40,277 nt of DNA from Nitrospiria bacterium (GTDB taxonomy: Bacteria > Nitrospirota > Nitrospiria > DASWJH01): NCBI GenBank assembly GCA_036397255.1, contig DASWJH010000090.1, positions 1 to 40,277 of the forward strand, read 5' to 3'. The notes beneath the pieces are model-generated. The model was given only the letters and a program-made list of their open reading frames with translations, was not told the origin of the DNA and did not search any database. This document shows positions 17,335-26,396 of the stretch, one piece after another. Both the position numbers and the translations under genes were made by a program. The number at the start of each line of letters is the position of its first letter. Position 1 is the first letter of the stretch.

Positions 17335-17718
17335 AAATCGCTGGAATATTAATGTTTGAGATGGTTTTGGATGGGGTTTAATTGGTTTGACTTTTAACAG
17401 TTGAAAAGTTAAACTACTCGTTCTTTTTACAAAGTTTTACAAATGGTTAAGGGGGAGATTTCAAAAACCTTCCCTGTTGAATACCTGCCCGGACGGGCTA
17501 ATATAGAAGCCATGCAAGTTTTGTGGGGTGGTTTTTGTTATTTTCAAAATAAAATCGAGTTTTGAGTTTTAAACCCAATCGGCCTGTCTCTACCATATTA
17601 ATTTTTGAAATTTGGCTTTAGATCCTGTATTTCCTACTTTGGGTTGAGGAAATGTGTATTTGAAAAGGTTTTTCAGTTGAAGAATTTATGTTTAGGTTAA
17701 GGTTTAAAAATTAAAACT
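17335..17718. other. Intergenic region upstream of the secreted FlgT/CsgG-like gene
   Basis: 384 bases with no gene. It contains a plausible + promoter at 17477-17504 with a palindromic spacer, and imperfect AT-rich repeats such as ACTTTT ... AAAAGT around 17395-17415. From the promoter to the next ATG is about 210 bases of leader. No RNA family is recognised. Confidence 0.5.
17477..17504 (+). promoter_or_regulatory. Promoter with palindromic spacer
   Basis: TTGAAT (17477-17482), a 16-base spacer, then TAATAT (17499-17504). The spacer holds the GC-rich inverted repeat GCCCG-GA-CGGGC (17487-17498), which stands out in an AT-rich region and lies where a repressor would block polymerase. Likely drives the gene at 17719. 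Confidence 0.4.
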
Positions 17719-18540
17719 ATGCAACAGGGATATTTTTTTATAAGGCAGAAGAAAAAGTTTATCCTGGTTTTTTTTCAAATGTTTTTTTTAATACTCCTTT
17801 TTAATGTTTCCTTTGTTTTTGCCGAAGAGGTTGAATTTCCTGAAACCCAAATTGCCTTGGAAGATATTTCACACGTTTTAACAACATTTTTCCCAAAAAC
17901 AGAGGGAAGAGTTGTTTTTCGGGAGGCAAACCAACTCATGTTGGATTTGGGTGGAAAAACACAGGCCGTTCCCGGGGTATTATTTTCGGTTCTCCGTCTT
18001 GGACCTCCTTTTTTTCATCCCTTAACGCAAGAAATCATGGGTTATTCTGAATCAGAGATTGGGACCATTCAATTGGATGAAACCTCAGGAGAATCCTTTC
18101 TGGGAATAGTGGTTCAGGAAAATGACCCCATCAAGGTGGGGGATAAATTTAGACTGAGCGGGGTAAATCTTCCTTTAGCACTTGTGACCCAGACCGAAAT
18201 AGATCAGGAACTTTTTGGGAGAAAATTAGCGATGGCTTTAGAGGAAACCGGCCGGTTTAGGGTTATAGAGAACCCACTGGGACCTACCCTTATCGGGTCA
18301 CCCCAGCGGGGGGCAAACCCCCTTGATGCCGAAGCTTTAAGACAATTGGGAAAAAATCTCGGGGTTCACTACATCCTTCTTTTAAATTCCAAACTGTCTT
18401 ATCCCCATGCAGAGGTTGATTTTCAATTAGTGGTAGTCCCATGGAACCATCTAATTACAAAAATGAGTATGCCGATTAAATTATCTGAGGAGGATTATTA
18501 TATTTTAAATGAAAATGGTTTAATCCAAATGGTTCAATAA
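17719..18540 (+). CDS. Secreted protein with FlgT/CsgG-like domains
   Basis: A 273-residue exported protein: long signal peptide with cleavage expected after VFA (residue 35). About 55-145 resembles the FlgT C-terminal type of beta domain (LMLDLGGKTQAVPGVLFSV, HPLTQEIMGYSE, VGDKFRL). About 150-260 looks TolB-N/CsgG-like (LAMALEETGRFRVIE, LRQLGKNLGVHYILLL). I assign these by pattern only; no flagellar genes are nearby, so a flagellar role is not implied. It precedes uppS by 126 bases and may not share its transcript. Ribosome site weak (AAGG well upstream). Confidence 0.7.
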   Translation: MQQGYFFIRQKKKFILVFFQMFFLILLFNVSFVFAEEVEFPETQIALEDISHVLTTFFPKTEGRVVFREANQLMLDLGGKTQAVPGVLFSVLRLGPPFFHPLTQEIMGYSESEIGTIQLDETSGESFLGIVVQENDPIKVGDKFRLSGVNLPLALVTQTEIDQELFGRKLAMALEETGRFRVIENPLGPTLIGSPQRGANPLDAEALRQLGKNLGVHYILLLNSKLSYPHAEVDFQLVVVPWNHLITKMSMPIKLSEEDYYILNENGLIQMVQ

Positions 18541-18666
18541 AGAAATATTTAGGGACTTTATCTTTGTTTTGAGGTTTTTTTATTAATCCGGGAATATAAA
18601 AAAAAAGAAGAAGAGGCTCTCCTTTCCGTAGGTTCCTTAAGCGCCGGGCAGAGGGGACAAAAGTTT

Positions 18667-19458
18667 ATGAAAAAAAGCGAAGAAAATTTTGCAGAGGAAC
18701 TCAATGTAGAGGATTTGATGGCCCTGCTGAACCGAAATCACCTACCAAAGCATATTGCAATTATAATGGATGGAAATGGAAGGTGGGCAGAAAAAAGAGG
18801 TTTGCCTCGAATTGCAGGTCACCAGGAAGGGATCCATTCCGTCCGTGAGATGGTTACCCTTAGCCGGGAATTGGACATTGGGGCTTTGACTATTTATGCA
18901 TTCTCCCTTGAAAATTGGAAGCGACCTTCACAGGAAATTCATGAGCTGATGGTTCTTTTGGAAGAATACCTTGAAAAAGAATTAGAGACCATGATGGAGC
19001 ATTCAATTCGCTTTAAAACAATCGGTCGCATGGAGCGGTTGCCTGAAACCGTGAGAGGATGTTTGGCCCGGGTGGAGGAGGAAACCAGTCACAATGATAA
19101 AATGACCCTAACCATTGCCCTGAGTTATGGAGGGAGAACTGAAATTGTCGATGCTGCCCGCGCCCTAATGAAAGAGTGCCTCGAGGGGAGAATGAAATTA
19201 GAGGACATTGAGGAAGAAGAGTTTTCCCTCTTTTTAGGGACGAGAGGAATGGTAGACCCGGATTTGATGATCAGGACCAGTGGAGAGGCCAGAATTAGCA
19301 ATTTTTTATTATGGCAACTGGCTTATACGGAACTTTATTTTACGGAAACACTTTGGCCTGATTTTAGGCGCCGGGATTTTTTGCTTGCTCTGTTGGATTA
19401 TCAACAAAGAGAGCGTCGGTTTGGGTTGGTCTCGGATCAGATCCACGGGAGAAAATAG
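18667..19458 (+). CDS. uppS: Undecaprenyl diphosphate synthase
   Basis: Cis-prenyltransferase adding eight isopentenyl units to farnesyl diphosphate to make the C55 carrier for peptidoglycan and O-antigen. Signature IIMDGNGRWAEKRGLPR with catalytic Asp35, GHQEG (51-55), and the C-terminal substrate motif RTSGEARISNFLLWQ. Length 263 includes about 20 acidic residues before the usual start (LPKHIAIIMDG). The ATG has GAGGGG about 12 bases upstream. First gene of the uppS-cdsA-dxr-rseP run. Confidence 0.97.
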   Translation: MKKSEENFAEELNVEDLMALLNRNHLPKHIAIIMDGNGRWAEKRGLPRIAGHQEGIHSVREMVTLSRELDIGALTIYAFSLENWKRPSQEIHELMVLLEEYLEKELETMMEHSIRFKTIGRMERLPETVRGCLARVEEETSHNDKMTLTIALSYGGRTEIVDAARALMKECLEGRMKLEDIEEEEFSLFLGTRGMVDPDLMIRTSGEARISNFLLWQLAYTELYFTETLWPDFRRRDFLLALLDYQQRERRFGLVSDQIHGRK

Positions 19459-20282
19459 TGCATCAAACGCGTCTCTGGGTTGCGTTGATTTTCCTTCCCG
19501 CCTTCTTTTTGATTGTGAAATATCTTCCAACGTTTTTTTTCCTGTTGCTCATAATGGTAGTGGTGGTGTTGGGACAATATGAGTTTTTTAGGTTGTTTTA
19601 TGCCGAGGAGCTTCCTCCAGTTGCCTATTTTGGTCTTTTTCTAGGTCCTCTTTCAACGATTGGATTTTATTTTAATCATTTTATTTTGGGTTTGTTTTCC
19701 TTGGTGGGAATCCTAGGTTTGCTTTTGATTTTTCAGGTTTTCTTTTTTAAGGATATCAAAAAGGTTTTTGCTGAAACCGGTGTAGTGTTTTTAGGGGTAG
19801 TTTATATTGGTTGGTTGCTGGGCCACCTGGTCTTGTTAAGAGGATTTCAAAATGGAGAATGGGTGGTCTTTTATTTATTTTTGGTGACCTGGGCAGGGGA
19901 TTCCGGGGCCTATTATACCGGGAAAATTTGGGGAAAGCGAAAACTCTATGAAGCGGTTAGCCCAGGGAAAACGATTGCAGGAAGTGTAGGGGGATTGGTT
20001 TCGAGCGTAGGGGTTTCCTTTGTGGGAAAGTTTCTCTTTCTCCCCTCCCTTTCTTACGTGGATTGTCTTGGATTAGGACTTTTATTGGGGGCCTTGGGCC
20101 AATTAGGGGATCTGACGGAATCTCTTTTTAAAAGAAGTTCCGGGAAAAAAGACTCAGGCCAATTGATTCCTGGGCATGGAGGAGTTTTGGATAAGGTGGA
20201 CAGCCTACTGTTTACTGGCCCTGCTTTTTACTATTTTTTATTATTTATAAAGGGACTGGGGAAAGGTTCAATGGTTTTATGA
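19458..20282 (+). CDS. cdsA: Phosphatidate cytidylyltransferase
   Basis: Makes CDP-diacylglycerol from CTP and phosphatidic acid, the branch point of phospholipid synthesis; integral inner-membrane protein with about eight hydrophobic segments. The family signature is at 222-248: SLFKRSSGKKDSGQLIPGHG followed by GVLDKVD, with the usual Lys-Asp, Gly-His-Gly-Gly and paired Asp. WAGDSGAYYTGK (145-156) is also typical. Start GTG overlaps the last base of the uppS TAG stop. Length 274 is normal. Confidence 0.96.
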   Translation: MHQTRLWVALIFLPAFFLIVKYLPTFFFLLLIMVVVVLGQYEFFRLFYAEELPPVAYFGLFLGPLSTIGFYFNHFILGLFSLVGILGLLLIFQVFFFKDIKKVFAETGVVFLGVVYIGWLLGHLVLLRGFQNGEWVVFYLFLVTWAGDSGAYYTGKIWGKRKLYEAVSPGKTIAGSVGGLVSSVGVSFVGKFLFLPSLSYVDCLGLGLLLGALGQLGDLTESLFKRSSGKKDSGQLIPGHGGVLDKVDSLLFTGPAFYYFLLFIKGLGKGSMVL

Positions 20283-20368
20283 AAAGCGTGGGAGCGGAAA
20301 TCATAAGATTCCCTTTTCCAAAGTTCGGTGAAAAGTGAGAATTATTCATTTTAAAACAGAGAGGTAAT

Positions 20369-21535
20369 ATGCGGAAAAATATTATTCTGCTTGGTTCTAC
20401 GGGGTCTATTGGTTGCAATACCCTTGATATTGTTAAGAAATTTCCTGATCAGTTCCAGGCAGTTGGTTTGACAGGAGGATCGAATGGTGATAAGCTCAAA
20501 GAACAAATTGAGGTTTTTAAACCGCGTGTTGTCGCGCTTTTAGATCACGGTGCGGCTCATCGATTACAAGGGGAATGCCGCCATTTACCGGTTGAAATCC
20601 TTTCCGGTATAGAGGGATTAAAGGCGGTTGCGACTCTTTCTGAAGGGCACATTGTTGTTTCTGCGATTGTAGGTGCTGCTGGATTGGTCCCGACGCTCTC
20701 CGCTATTCGCTCCAAAAAAGAAATTGCATTGGCCAATAAAGAAACCATGGTTATGGCAGGAGAATTGGTCAATAAAGAAGTCAGGGAACATCAGACAAGA
20801 CTCCTTCCCGTGGATAGTGAGCATAGTGCCATTTTTCAATCGCTAGAAGGTCATCGGAAAGAAGATTTATCGAAACTGATTCTGACCGCCTCTGGGGGTC
20901 CGTTGTGGGACCTCCCAAAAGCCGCCCAAGAAAACGTTACTCCCGAAGAAGCGCTCAATCATCCCAATTGGAAAATGGGGGCTAAGATCTCCATAGACTC
21001 AGCGACCATGATGAATAAAGGTTTAGAAATGATTGAAGCGAGATGGCTTTTTGATGTTATTGCAGAGAAAATTGAAATTTTAATTCATCGCCAAAGTGTT
21101 ATTCATTCGATGGTTGAATTCATTGATGGTTCGGTTATTGCTCAGCTTGGAATTCCTGATATGCGTGGTCCCATTGCCTATGCGTTAAATTATCCAAAGC
21201 GCCTACCATTAAAACTTCCCAGTTTGGATTTATCCAAAATCGGGAATCTTACCTTTTTTAAGCCTGATTTGGAACGCTTCCCGTGTATTTCTCTTGCCTA
21301 TGAGGCCATGGATTCGGGGGGAACCTTTCCCACAGTTTTGAATGCCTCCAATGAAGAAGCGGTGGGAGCTTTTTTGGAAAGGAAAATTCCTTTTTCAAAA
21401 ATTTCAGCTGTGATTCAACAAACCCTGGGAGCGCATAATCCAAAAAGCGGTACGAACCTGGATGATATCCTAATGGCTGATCAATGGGCCAGAGAGGAAG
21501 CAAGGCGGACGGTCAAATCTCATATTTGTCATTAA
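20369..21535 (+). CDS. dxr: 1-deoxy-D-xylulose 5-phosphate reductoisomerase
   Basis: Second step of the MEP isoprenoid pathway: DXP to MEP with NADPH. N-terminal Rossmann GSTGSIG (9-15); metal ligands Asp149 and Glu151 (VDSEHSAIFQ) and Glu219; substrate loop SIDSATMMNKGLEMIEA (207-223). Length 388 is standard. GAGAGG 6 bases before the ATG is a good ribosome site. Its product feeds IspA and UppS and hence hopanoids and cell wall, linking it to genes later in the window. Fosmidomycin target by family. Confidence 0.98.
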   Translation: MRKNIILLGSTGSIGCNTLDIVKKFPDQFQAVGLTGGSNGDKLKEQIEVFKPRVVALLDHGAAHRLQGECRHLPVEILSGIEGLKAVATLSEGHIVVSAIVGAAGLVPTLSAIRSKKEIALANKETMVMAGELVNKEVREHQTRLLPVDSEHSAIFQSLEGHRKEDLSKLILTASGGPLWDLPKAAQENVTPEEALNHPNWKMGAKISIDSATMMNKGLEMIEARWLFDVIAEKIEILIHRQSVIHSMVEFIDGSVIAQLGIPDMRGPIAYALNYPKRLPLKLPSLDLSKIGNLTFFKPDLERFPCISLAYEAMDSGGTFPTVLNASNEEAVGAFLERKIPFSKISAVIQQTLGAHNPKSGTNLDDILMADQWAREEARRTVKSHICH

Positions 21536-21559
21536 TTGGGTTCAAAGGTTAGGGAAACG

Positions 21560-22624
21560 ATGGTGATTACAGTTATTTCTTTTTTATTGGTTGTCTTAAT
21601 TGTGGTGGTTTTCCATGAGTTTGGCCATTTCATTGTGGCTAGGTTTTTTGGAATTAAAGTTTTGAGGTTTTCCATCGGATTTGGGCCTAAAATTTTTGCA
21701 AAACAAATGGGGGATACCGAGTATCAGGTTGCTGCAGTTCCTCTGGGTGGCTTTGTGAAGCTTTCTGGTGAAGACCCCTCCGAGGTTCTCCCCGAGGAAG
21801 AAAAGGCCCAATCTTTTTCCCACCAAAACGTTTGGAAAAGGATAGCCGTGGTGGCCGCAGGTCCGATTTTTAGCCTCCTTTTGGCACCTTTGTTTTTTGC
21901 GGGAATTTTTTTAACGGTTGGCGTTCAGGTGGCTACCTCTGAAATTGGAGAAGTGGTTGAGTCTCTTCCAGCGGATTCCGCTGGTTTAAAAACCGGAGAC
22001 CGGATTGTTTCGATTGAGGGTAAGCCGGTTCAGGAGTGGAACCAAATAAAGGATTTTGTCCAGGAAACGCAGGGAAGAGAAGTCAAAATGCTCATTGATC
22101 GGGGGGGAAGAGAAATTGAAACCACTATTACTCCGGAATTGGTGACTGACAAAGATATTTTAGGAGATGAATTTTCGGAGTGGAGAATTGGCATTTCTCC
22201 GGGTGGAGTGGAAACCAAACCCCTTGGGTTGTTTGAAGCCTTGGCTCTTAGCATTGAACGGACTTATTATTATACGGAGCTTACCCTTGAGGTTCTGGTC
22301 CGCATGATTCAAGGACGAATGTCTATGGATAACCTCGGGGGACCCATTATGATTGCCCAGGTTTCGGGGCAACAGGCTTCCCAAGGGGCGTTAAGTTTTC
22401 TGGTTTTCATCGCTATTTTAAGTTTAAACCTGGGTGTTTTTAATTTACTACCCATCCCGCCCCTCGATGGTGGGCACATTTCTTTTTTCTTGGTTGAAGC
22501 CCTCATCGGAAAACCCGTCAGCCTAAAAGCAAGAGAGGTGGTAACCCAGGTTGGGGTTTTTTGTATTTTTGCACTGTTGATTTTTGTCTCTTATAATGAC
22601 ATTATGCGTTTTTTTACAAAATAA
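21560..22624 (+). CDS. rseP: RseP-type site-2 protease (M50)
   Basis: Intramembrane zinc metalloprotease that cuts transmembrane anti-sigma factors and leftover signal peptides. HEFGH (19-23) in the first transmembrane segment supplies zinc ligands and catalytic Glu20, and LDGGH (302-306) supplies Asp303. A single PDZ domain spans about 127-192 (ADSAGLKTGDRIVSIEGKPV), against two in E. coli RseP. Length 354 fits one-PDZ members. I use the ATG at 21560; a TTG at 21536, right after dxr, would add eight polar residues. AGGGA sits about 5 bases upstream. Terminator follows. Confidence 0.94.
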   Translation: MVITVISFLLVVLIVVVFHEFGHFIVARFFGIKVLRFSIGFGPKIFAKQMGDTEYQVAAVPLGGFVKLSGEDPSEVLPEEEKAQSFSHQNVWKRIAVVAAGPIFSLLLAPLFFAGIFLTVGVQVATSEIGEVVESLPADSAGLKTGDRIVSIEGKPVQEWNQIKDFVQETQGREVKMLIDRGGREIETTITPELVTDKDILGDEFSEWRIGISPGGVETKPLGLFEALALSIERTYYYTELTLEVLVRMIQGRMSMDNLGGPIMIAQVSGQQASQGALSFLVFIAILSLNLGVFNLLPIPPLDGGHISFFLVEALIGKPVSLKAREVVTQVGVFCIFALLIFVSYNDIMRFFTK

Positions 22625-22708
22625 AAGAATATTTTCTTAGTTTTCTTTTAAACTGGAAATGAAACAAAAATCAATCCGTCCGGGGTATTCATAAAAACAG
22701 TTAAATGG

Positions 22709-22733
22709 AAAACGGCCTAATAGAGGCCGTTTT
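22709..22733 (+). terminator. Intrinsic terminator between rseP and proS
   Basis: AAAACGGCC (22709-22717) and GGCCGTTTT (22725-22733) form a 9-bp stem with a 7-base loop, followed by ATGTTTTT. It ends the uppS-cdsA-dxr-rseP transcript. It stops only 19 bases before the proS start, which leaves no room for a promoter in between. Confidence 0.8.
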
Positions 22734-22752
22734 ATGTTTTTGAGGATTTAAT

Positions 22753-24471
22753 TTGCGTTTCTCTCGGTTATTCATTCCAACCTTAAGACAGGATCCTGGA
22801 GAAGCGGAGGTCATTAGCCATCGATTGATGGTCCGGGCGGGAATGATTCGAAAAGTTGCTTCGGGGATTTATAGCTTTCTTCCCTTCGGTTTTCTTGCCC
22901 TTCAGAAAATTCAAAAAATTATCCGAGAAGAATTGGTAAAAGCGGGGGCCCAGGAGGTTTTGCTTCCCTTGGTCCAGCCTGCCGAACTTTGGAGGGAGAG
23001 TGGGCGATGGGAGGAATATGGCAAGGAGTTGTTGCGCCTTCAAGACCGGCATAATCGGGAATTTTGTTTGGGACCTACCCATGAAGAAGTCATTACAGAT
23101 CTTATTCGGCGTGAGGTTCGCTCTTACCGTCAGCTTCCTCTCAATTTATTTCAAATCCAATTAAAATTTCGAGATGAAATCCGGCCTCGGTTTGGTTTGA
23201 TGAGGGGCCGGGAATTTATTATGAAAGACGGATATAGTTTCGATGCCGATGACCAGGGAGCACGTTTGAGTTATGAAGTGATGGTTGAGGTTTACCATAA
23301 AATCTTTTCTCGGTGCGGTCTGGAGTTCAGGGCCGTGGAGGCGGATACCGGTTTGATTGGAGGAGATACTTCCCATGAGTTTATGGTCTTGGCTCAAACG
23401 GGAGAGGAGGGAATTGCCAGTTGCGACCAATGTTCCTATACCGCCAATGTTGAAAAGGCCCAGTCTGGAAGTCTGGAATCGGGAATTCATGAAGAATTGA
23501 AGCCCTTGGAAAAGAAAAAAACCCCTGGGAAAAAATCTGTCCAGGAGGTATCGTCTTTTCTTGGGATACCCACAAAAAACCTTGTTAAAACGCTGCTCTA
23601 CCGTAGTGAGGATAAACCCCTTGCGGTTTTAGTTCGAGGGGATCATGAGGTCAATGAAGTTAAACTCAAAAAGCTTACCGGTTGCACAAATCTGGTTCTG
23701 GGAGATTCGGAATGGGTTCGAAAGGTTACCGGGGCCCCTTCTGGTTTTTCAGGTCCCATCCATTTGAAGGGAACTCGGTTGGTTGCAGATTTTGCGGTAC
23801 AAAACATGTTGAATTTTATTGTGGGCGCCAATGAAGTGGATTATCATTTTATTAATGCCAATTGGAATCGTGATGTGGAGGGGCATGAATTTGGAGATAT
23901 CCGAAACGTCCAAAATGGAGATCCTTGCTCTCGCTGTGGGGGTGTTTTGACCCTATATAGGGGGATTGAAGTGGGGCATGTTTTTCTTTTGGGTGAAAAA
24001 TATAGTCAATCCATGGGAGCCACATTCCAGGATCAAAACGGAAAAGATAAACCCTTTGTGATGGGTTGTTATGGAATTGGAATCGGTAGAACCCTGGCAG
24101 CGGCCATTGAACAGAATCACGATAAGAAAGGAATTATTTGGCCCGAGCCTCTAGCTCCATTTCAAATTCATGTGATTCCAGTGAATGATAAGGCGGAAAG
24201 AGTGATGATCACTGCGGAGCTTATTTATAGTTCTTTAATTAAGGCAGGGCTGGATGTGTTAATTGATGATCGGGGAGAGAGACCAGGGGTAAAATTTAAT
24301 GATGCAGATTTATTGGGAGCCCCTTTCCAAGTGATTGTCGGTGAGAAAAACCTCGAGCAGGGGTTTGTCGAATTAAGGCGCCGTAGGGATGGCGAGATAA
24401 AGAAAGTTACGGCGGAAGAAATAATCGATATTGTTAAAGATTTATTCGGAAAAGGAGAGGCAAAAGAATAA
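22753..24471 (+). CDS. proS: Prolyl-tRNA synthetase, bacterial type with editing domain
   Basis: Charges tRNA-Pro with proline. Class II synthetase of 572 residues: catalytic motifs GPTHEE (107-112), FRDEIRPRFGLMRG (139-152) and GCYGIGIGRT (about 437-446); an inserted Ala-editing domain (about 224-405) typical of bacterial ProS; and a C-terminal anticodon-binding domain (about 470-565). The start is TTG, supported by GAGG 8 bases upstream and by RFSRLFIPTLRQDPGEAEV matching the family N-terminus. Ends at the base before the mtnA stop on the other strand. Confidence 0.97.
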   Translation: MRFSRLFIPTLRQDPGEAEVISHRLMVRAGMIRKVASGIYSFLPFGFLALQKIQKIIREELVKAGAQEVLLPLVQPAELWRESGRWEEYGKELLRLQDRHNREFCLGPTHEEVITDLIRREVRSYRQLPLNLFQIQLKFRDEIRPRFGLMRGREFIMKDGYSFDADDQGARLSYEVMVEVYHKIFSRCGLEFRAVEADTGLIGGDTSHEFMVLAQTGEEGIASCDQCSYTANVEKAQSGSLESGIHEELKPLEKKKTPGKKSVQEVSSFLGIPTKNLVKTLLYRSEDKPLAVLVRGDHEVNEVKLKKLTGCTNLVLGDSEWVRKVTGAPSGFSGPIHLKGTRLVADFAVQNMLNFIVGANEVDYHFINANWNRDVEGHEFGDIRNVQNGDPCSRCGGVLTLYRGIEVGHVFLLGEKYSQSMGATFQDQNGKDKPFVMGCYGIGIGRTLAAAIEQNHDKKGIIWPEPLAPFQIHVIPVNDKAERVMITAELIYSSLIKAGLDVLIDDRGERPGVKFNDADLLGAPFQVIVGEKNLEQGFVELRRRRDGEIKKVTAEEIIDIVKDLFGKGEAKE

Positions 24472-25515
24472 TTAGGATGATAAAAGGGTCTTTTTGAGTT
24501 TTTTGAGGTTTTGGGGTTTGAATATTCCCTTCTCGGTGATAATTCCTGTAATATATCTGGCCGGGGTTACATCAAAAGCGGGGTTAGCAATTAAAATTCC
24601 AGAAGGAGCCACATTGACTTTTCCCACCACATGACTCACTTCCATAGGGCTCCTTTCTTCAATTGGTATTTTCTCCCCAGTGGGCATGGAAAAATCAATA
24701 GTTGATGTTGGGGCCGCAACATAAAATGGAATTTGATGTTCATGGGCCAGGATGGCCACGCTGTAAGTGCCAATTTTGTTGGCTACATCCCCATTGGCTG
24801 CAATCCGATCCGCTCCGACAATACAAAGTGAAATAAGACCTTTTCCCATAAAATATCCAGCCATGTTATCCGTGATGAGGGTCACCGGAATTTTGTCCTG
24901 TTTGAGTTCCCAGGCCGTGAGGCGGGAACCCTGTAATACAGGACGAGTTTCATCCGCAAAAACGTGAACTTTTTTCCCGGATTCCTTCGCGGCTCGAATT
25001 ACACCCAGAGCCGTTCCATAACCTCCGGTTGCCAAAGATCCAGCATTACAATGCGTGAGAATGGTTTGTCCGTTTCCAATTAAATCGGATCCGAGTTTAC
25101 CCAGTGTTTTATTGGTTTGAATATCCTCTAATAGGATTCGCTGAGATTCTTCTATTAAAATTTTTTTCACCGTTTCAACGCTTTGGTCTTGGTTCCGCTC
25201 AGCGGTTTGTCTCATCCGGTGAACGGCCCAAGCAAGGTTAACGGCTGTGGGACGGGTGGCCAAGAGGTGGTTACAAATGACCTGAAGTTTTTTGTGGAAT
25301 CTTGAAAAATCCTTTTCTTTAATACCCTGGGCCCCCAAGGCAATCCCCATGGCTGCTGCAATCCCAATGGCAGGAGCTCCCCGAATCCAAAGCTCCCGAA
25401 TTCCTTGGGCCACCTTTTTGTAGTCATTACAGGGTACATAACATACCTTTTTGGGAAGGAGGGTTTGGTTCAAAATATAAACCTTACCCTTTTTCCATTC
25501 AATGGTGGGTATCAT
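24472..25515 (-). CDS. mtnA: Methylthioribose-1-phosphate isomerase
   Basis: Converts methylthioribose 1-phosphate to methylthioribulose 1-phosphate in the methionine salvage pathway. It belongs to the eIF2B-like family, with catalytic Cys156 (THCNAGSLAT) and Asp236 (VGADRIAANGDVANKIGT), plus RGAPAIG (45-51) and ETRPVLQGSRLTAWEL. Length 347 is standard. No other salvage gene (mtnP, mtnB and so on) is nearby. It converges on proS with no base between the two stop codons. Confidence 0.96.
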   Translation of the reverse strand: MIPTIEWKKGKVYILNQTLLPKKVCYVPCNDYKKVAQGIRELWIRGAPAIGIAAAMGIALGAQGIKEKDFSRFHKKLQVICNHLLATRPTAVNLAWAVHRMRQTAERNQDQSVETVKKILIEESQRILLEDIQTNKTLGKLGSDLIGNGQTILTHCNAGSLATGGYGTALGVIRAAKESGKKVHVFADETRPVLQGSRLTAWELKQDKIPVTLITDNMAGYFMGKGLISLCIVGADRIAANGDVANKIGTYSVAILAHEHQIPFYVAAPTSTIDFSMPTGEKIPIEERSPMEVSHVVGKVNVAPSGILIANPAFDVTPARYITGIITEKGIFKPQNLKKLKKTLLSS

Positions 25516-25626
25516 GGGTTTCCCATCGACAAGAAGTAATAAGAATTGGAAAACGGATCAACCTACATATGGGAGAGGAGCATATATAGGGATGGAAGGT
25601 TGTAATTTGGGGGTGTAGAAGGAACA

Positions 25627-25848
25627 TTAATTCGCGACAAGTCTTCTAAAACGTCTTTTCCAATAGTCCCTTCGCTGTTTTTTCCATAATTCTCTTTGCA
25701 TTTCAGGGTTTTTTTCACGGTTCACCGCTTTACCCTTACTCCGGACTTTCTTAACCTTTTTCCCCTTTTTGAGCTTATTGATTCGAGAGGCTGTTAATGT
25801 CCTAGGCTTTTTCTTGGTTGCAAGCCCTTGCGATCGTGCTTTTTTCAT
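25627..25848 (-). CDS. Small, very basic protein (73 aa)
   Basis: A 73-residue protein with roughly 40 percent Lys+Arg, no acidic cluster and no membrane segment; ends YWKRRFRRLVAN. AAGGGGG about 10 bases before the ATG makes a good ribosome site. Such composition suggests nucleic-acid or ribosome binding, but I recognise no family. The stop of a longer upstream frame (25845-26228) overlaps this ATG as ATGA, probably by chance. It sits 111 bases upstream of mtnA on the same strand. A real gene is likely but not certain. Confidence 0.5.
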   Translation of the reverse strand: MKKARSQGLATKKKPRTLTASRINKLKKGKKVKKVRSKGKAVNREKNPEMQRELWKKQRRDYWKRRFRRLVAN

Positions 25849-26396
25849 AAATGATAACCCCCTTTTGCCCTTGCAGAGGCAGATAATTTAAATTCATTGA
25901 ATATTGAAGGAAATGCATTAAACCGTTGGATTGGGGTTTCAGTGATCTCTGTTTTTTGAGGTAAAATTTTTTCCACCGTTAAAAATAAAGTCATATTAGC
26001 ATAGAAGCGGTGTTTTTTCAATACCCCCTCTATAATTTTTTCAAAAGATCGGAAAAAATTATAACTGATTGAATTATAAATAGTTTTTTGATTTAAGTCT
26101 TTATAAGGGTAGGGATGCCATAGAAAGCTTAAATTCATAACTAACTGAATTATCATGGTTATTCTAAAAATGGTGTTTCCTGGGGAAGGAGGGAAGTTAG
26201 GAATAAAAATGTTGCAAAAAAGCCACAAAACGTCATGGTTAGATTCAAATTTTGCTTTTCTGATTAAGATTTAATGTTAAAAAGTTTTCGAAATTGGACC
26301 CCAATCCCCCTTTGGCCAAAAATGTTTCCATTTTTTTAAATCCGGAAATCTTTAAATGATTGAAATGAAGGGAAGTCAACCCGGGAAGGGTTTTCA
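25849..26396. other. AT-rich intergenic region before the helicase gene
   Basis: About 550 bases with clearly lower GC than the neighbours. A minus-strand frame of 127 codons (25845-26228) starts at TTG, lacks a family match and a good ribosome site, and is probably not a gene. No RNA gene or repeat stands out; the helicase promoter starts at its right end. Confidence 0.4.

Noticed and set aside
25845-26228. 127-codon minus-strand frame upstream of the small basic protein
   Set aside because: TTG start, no ribosome site, odd composition in AT-rich DNA and no recognisable domain; the ATGA overlap with the next gene is tempting but can arise by chance.
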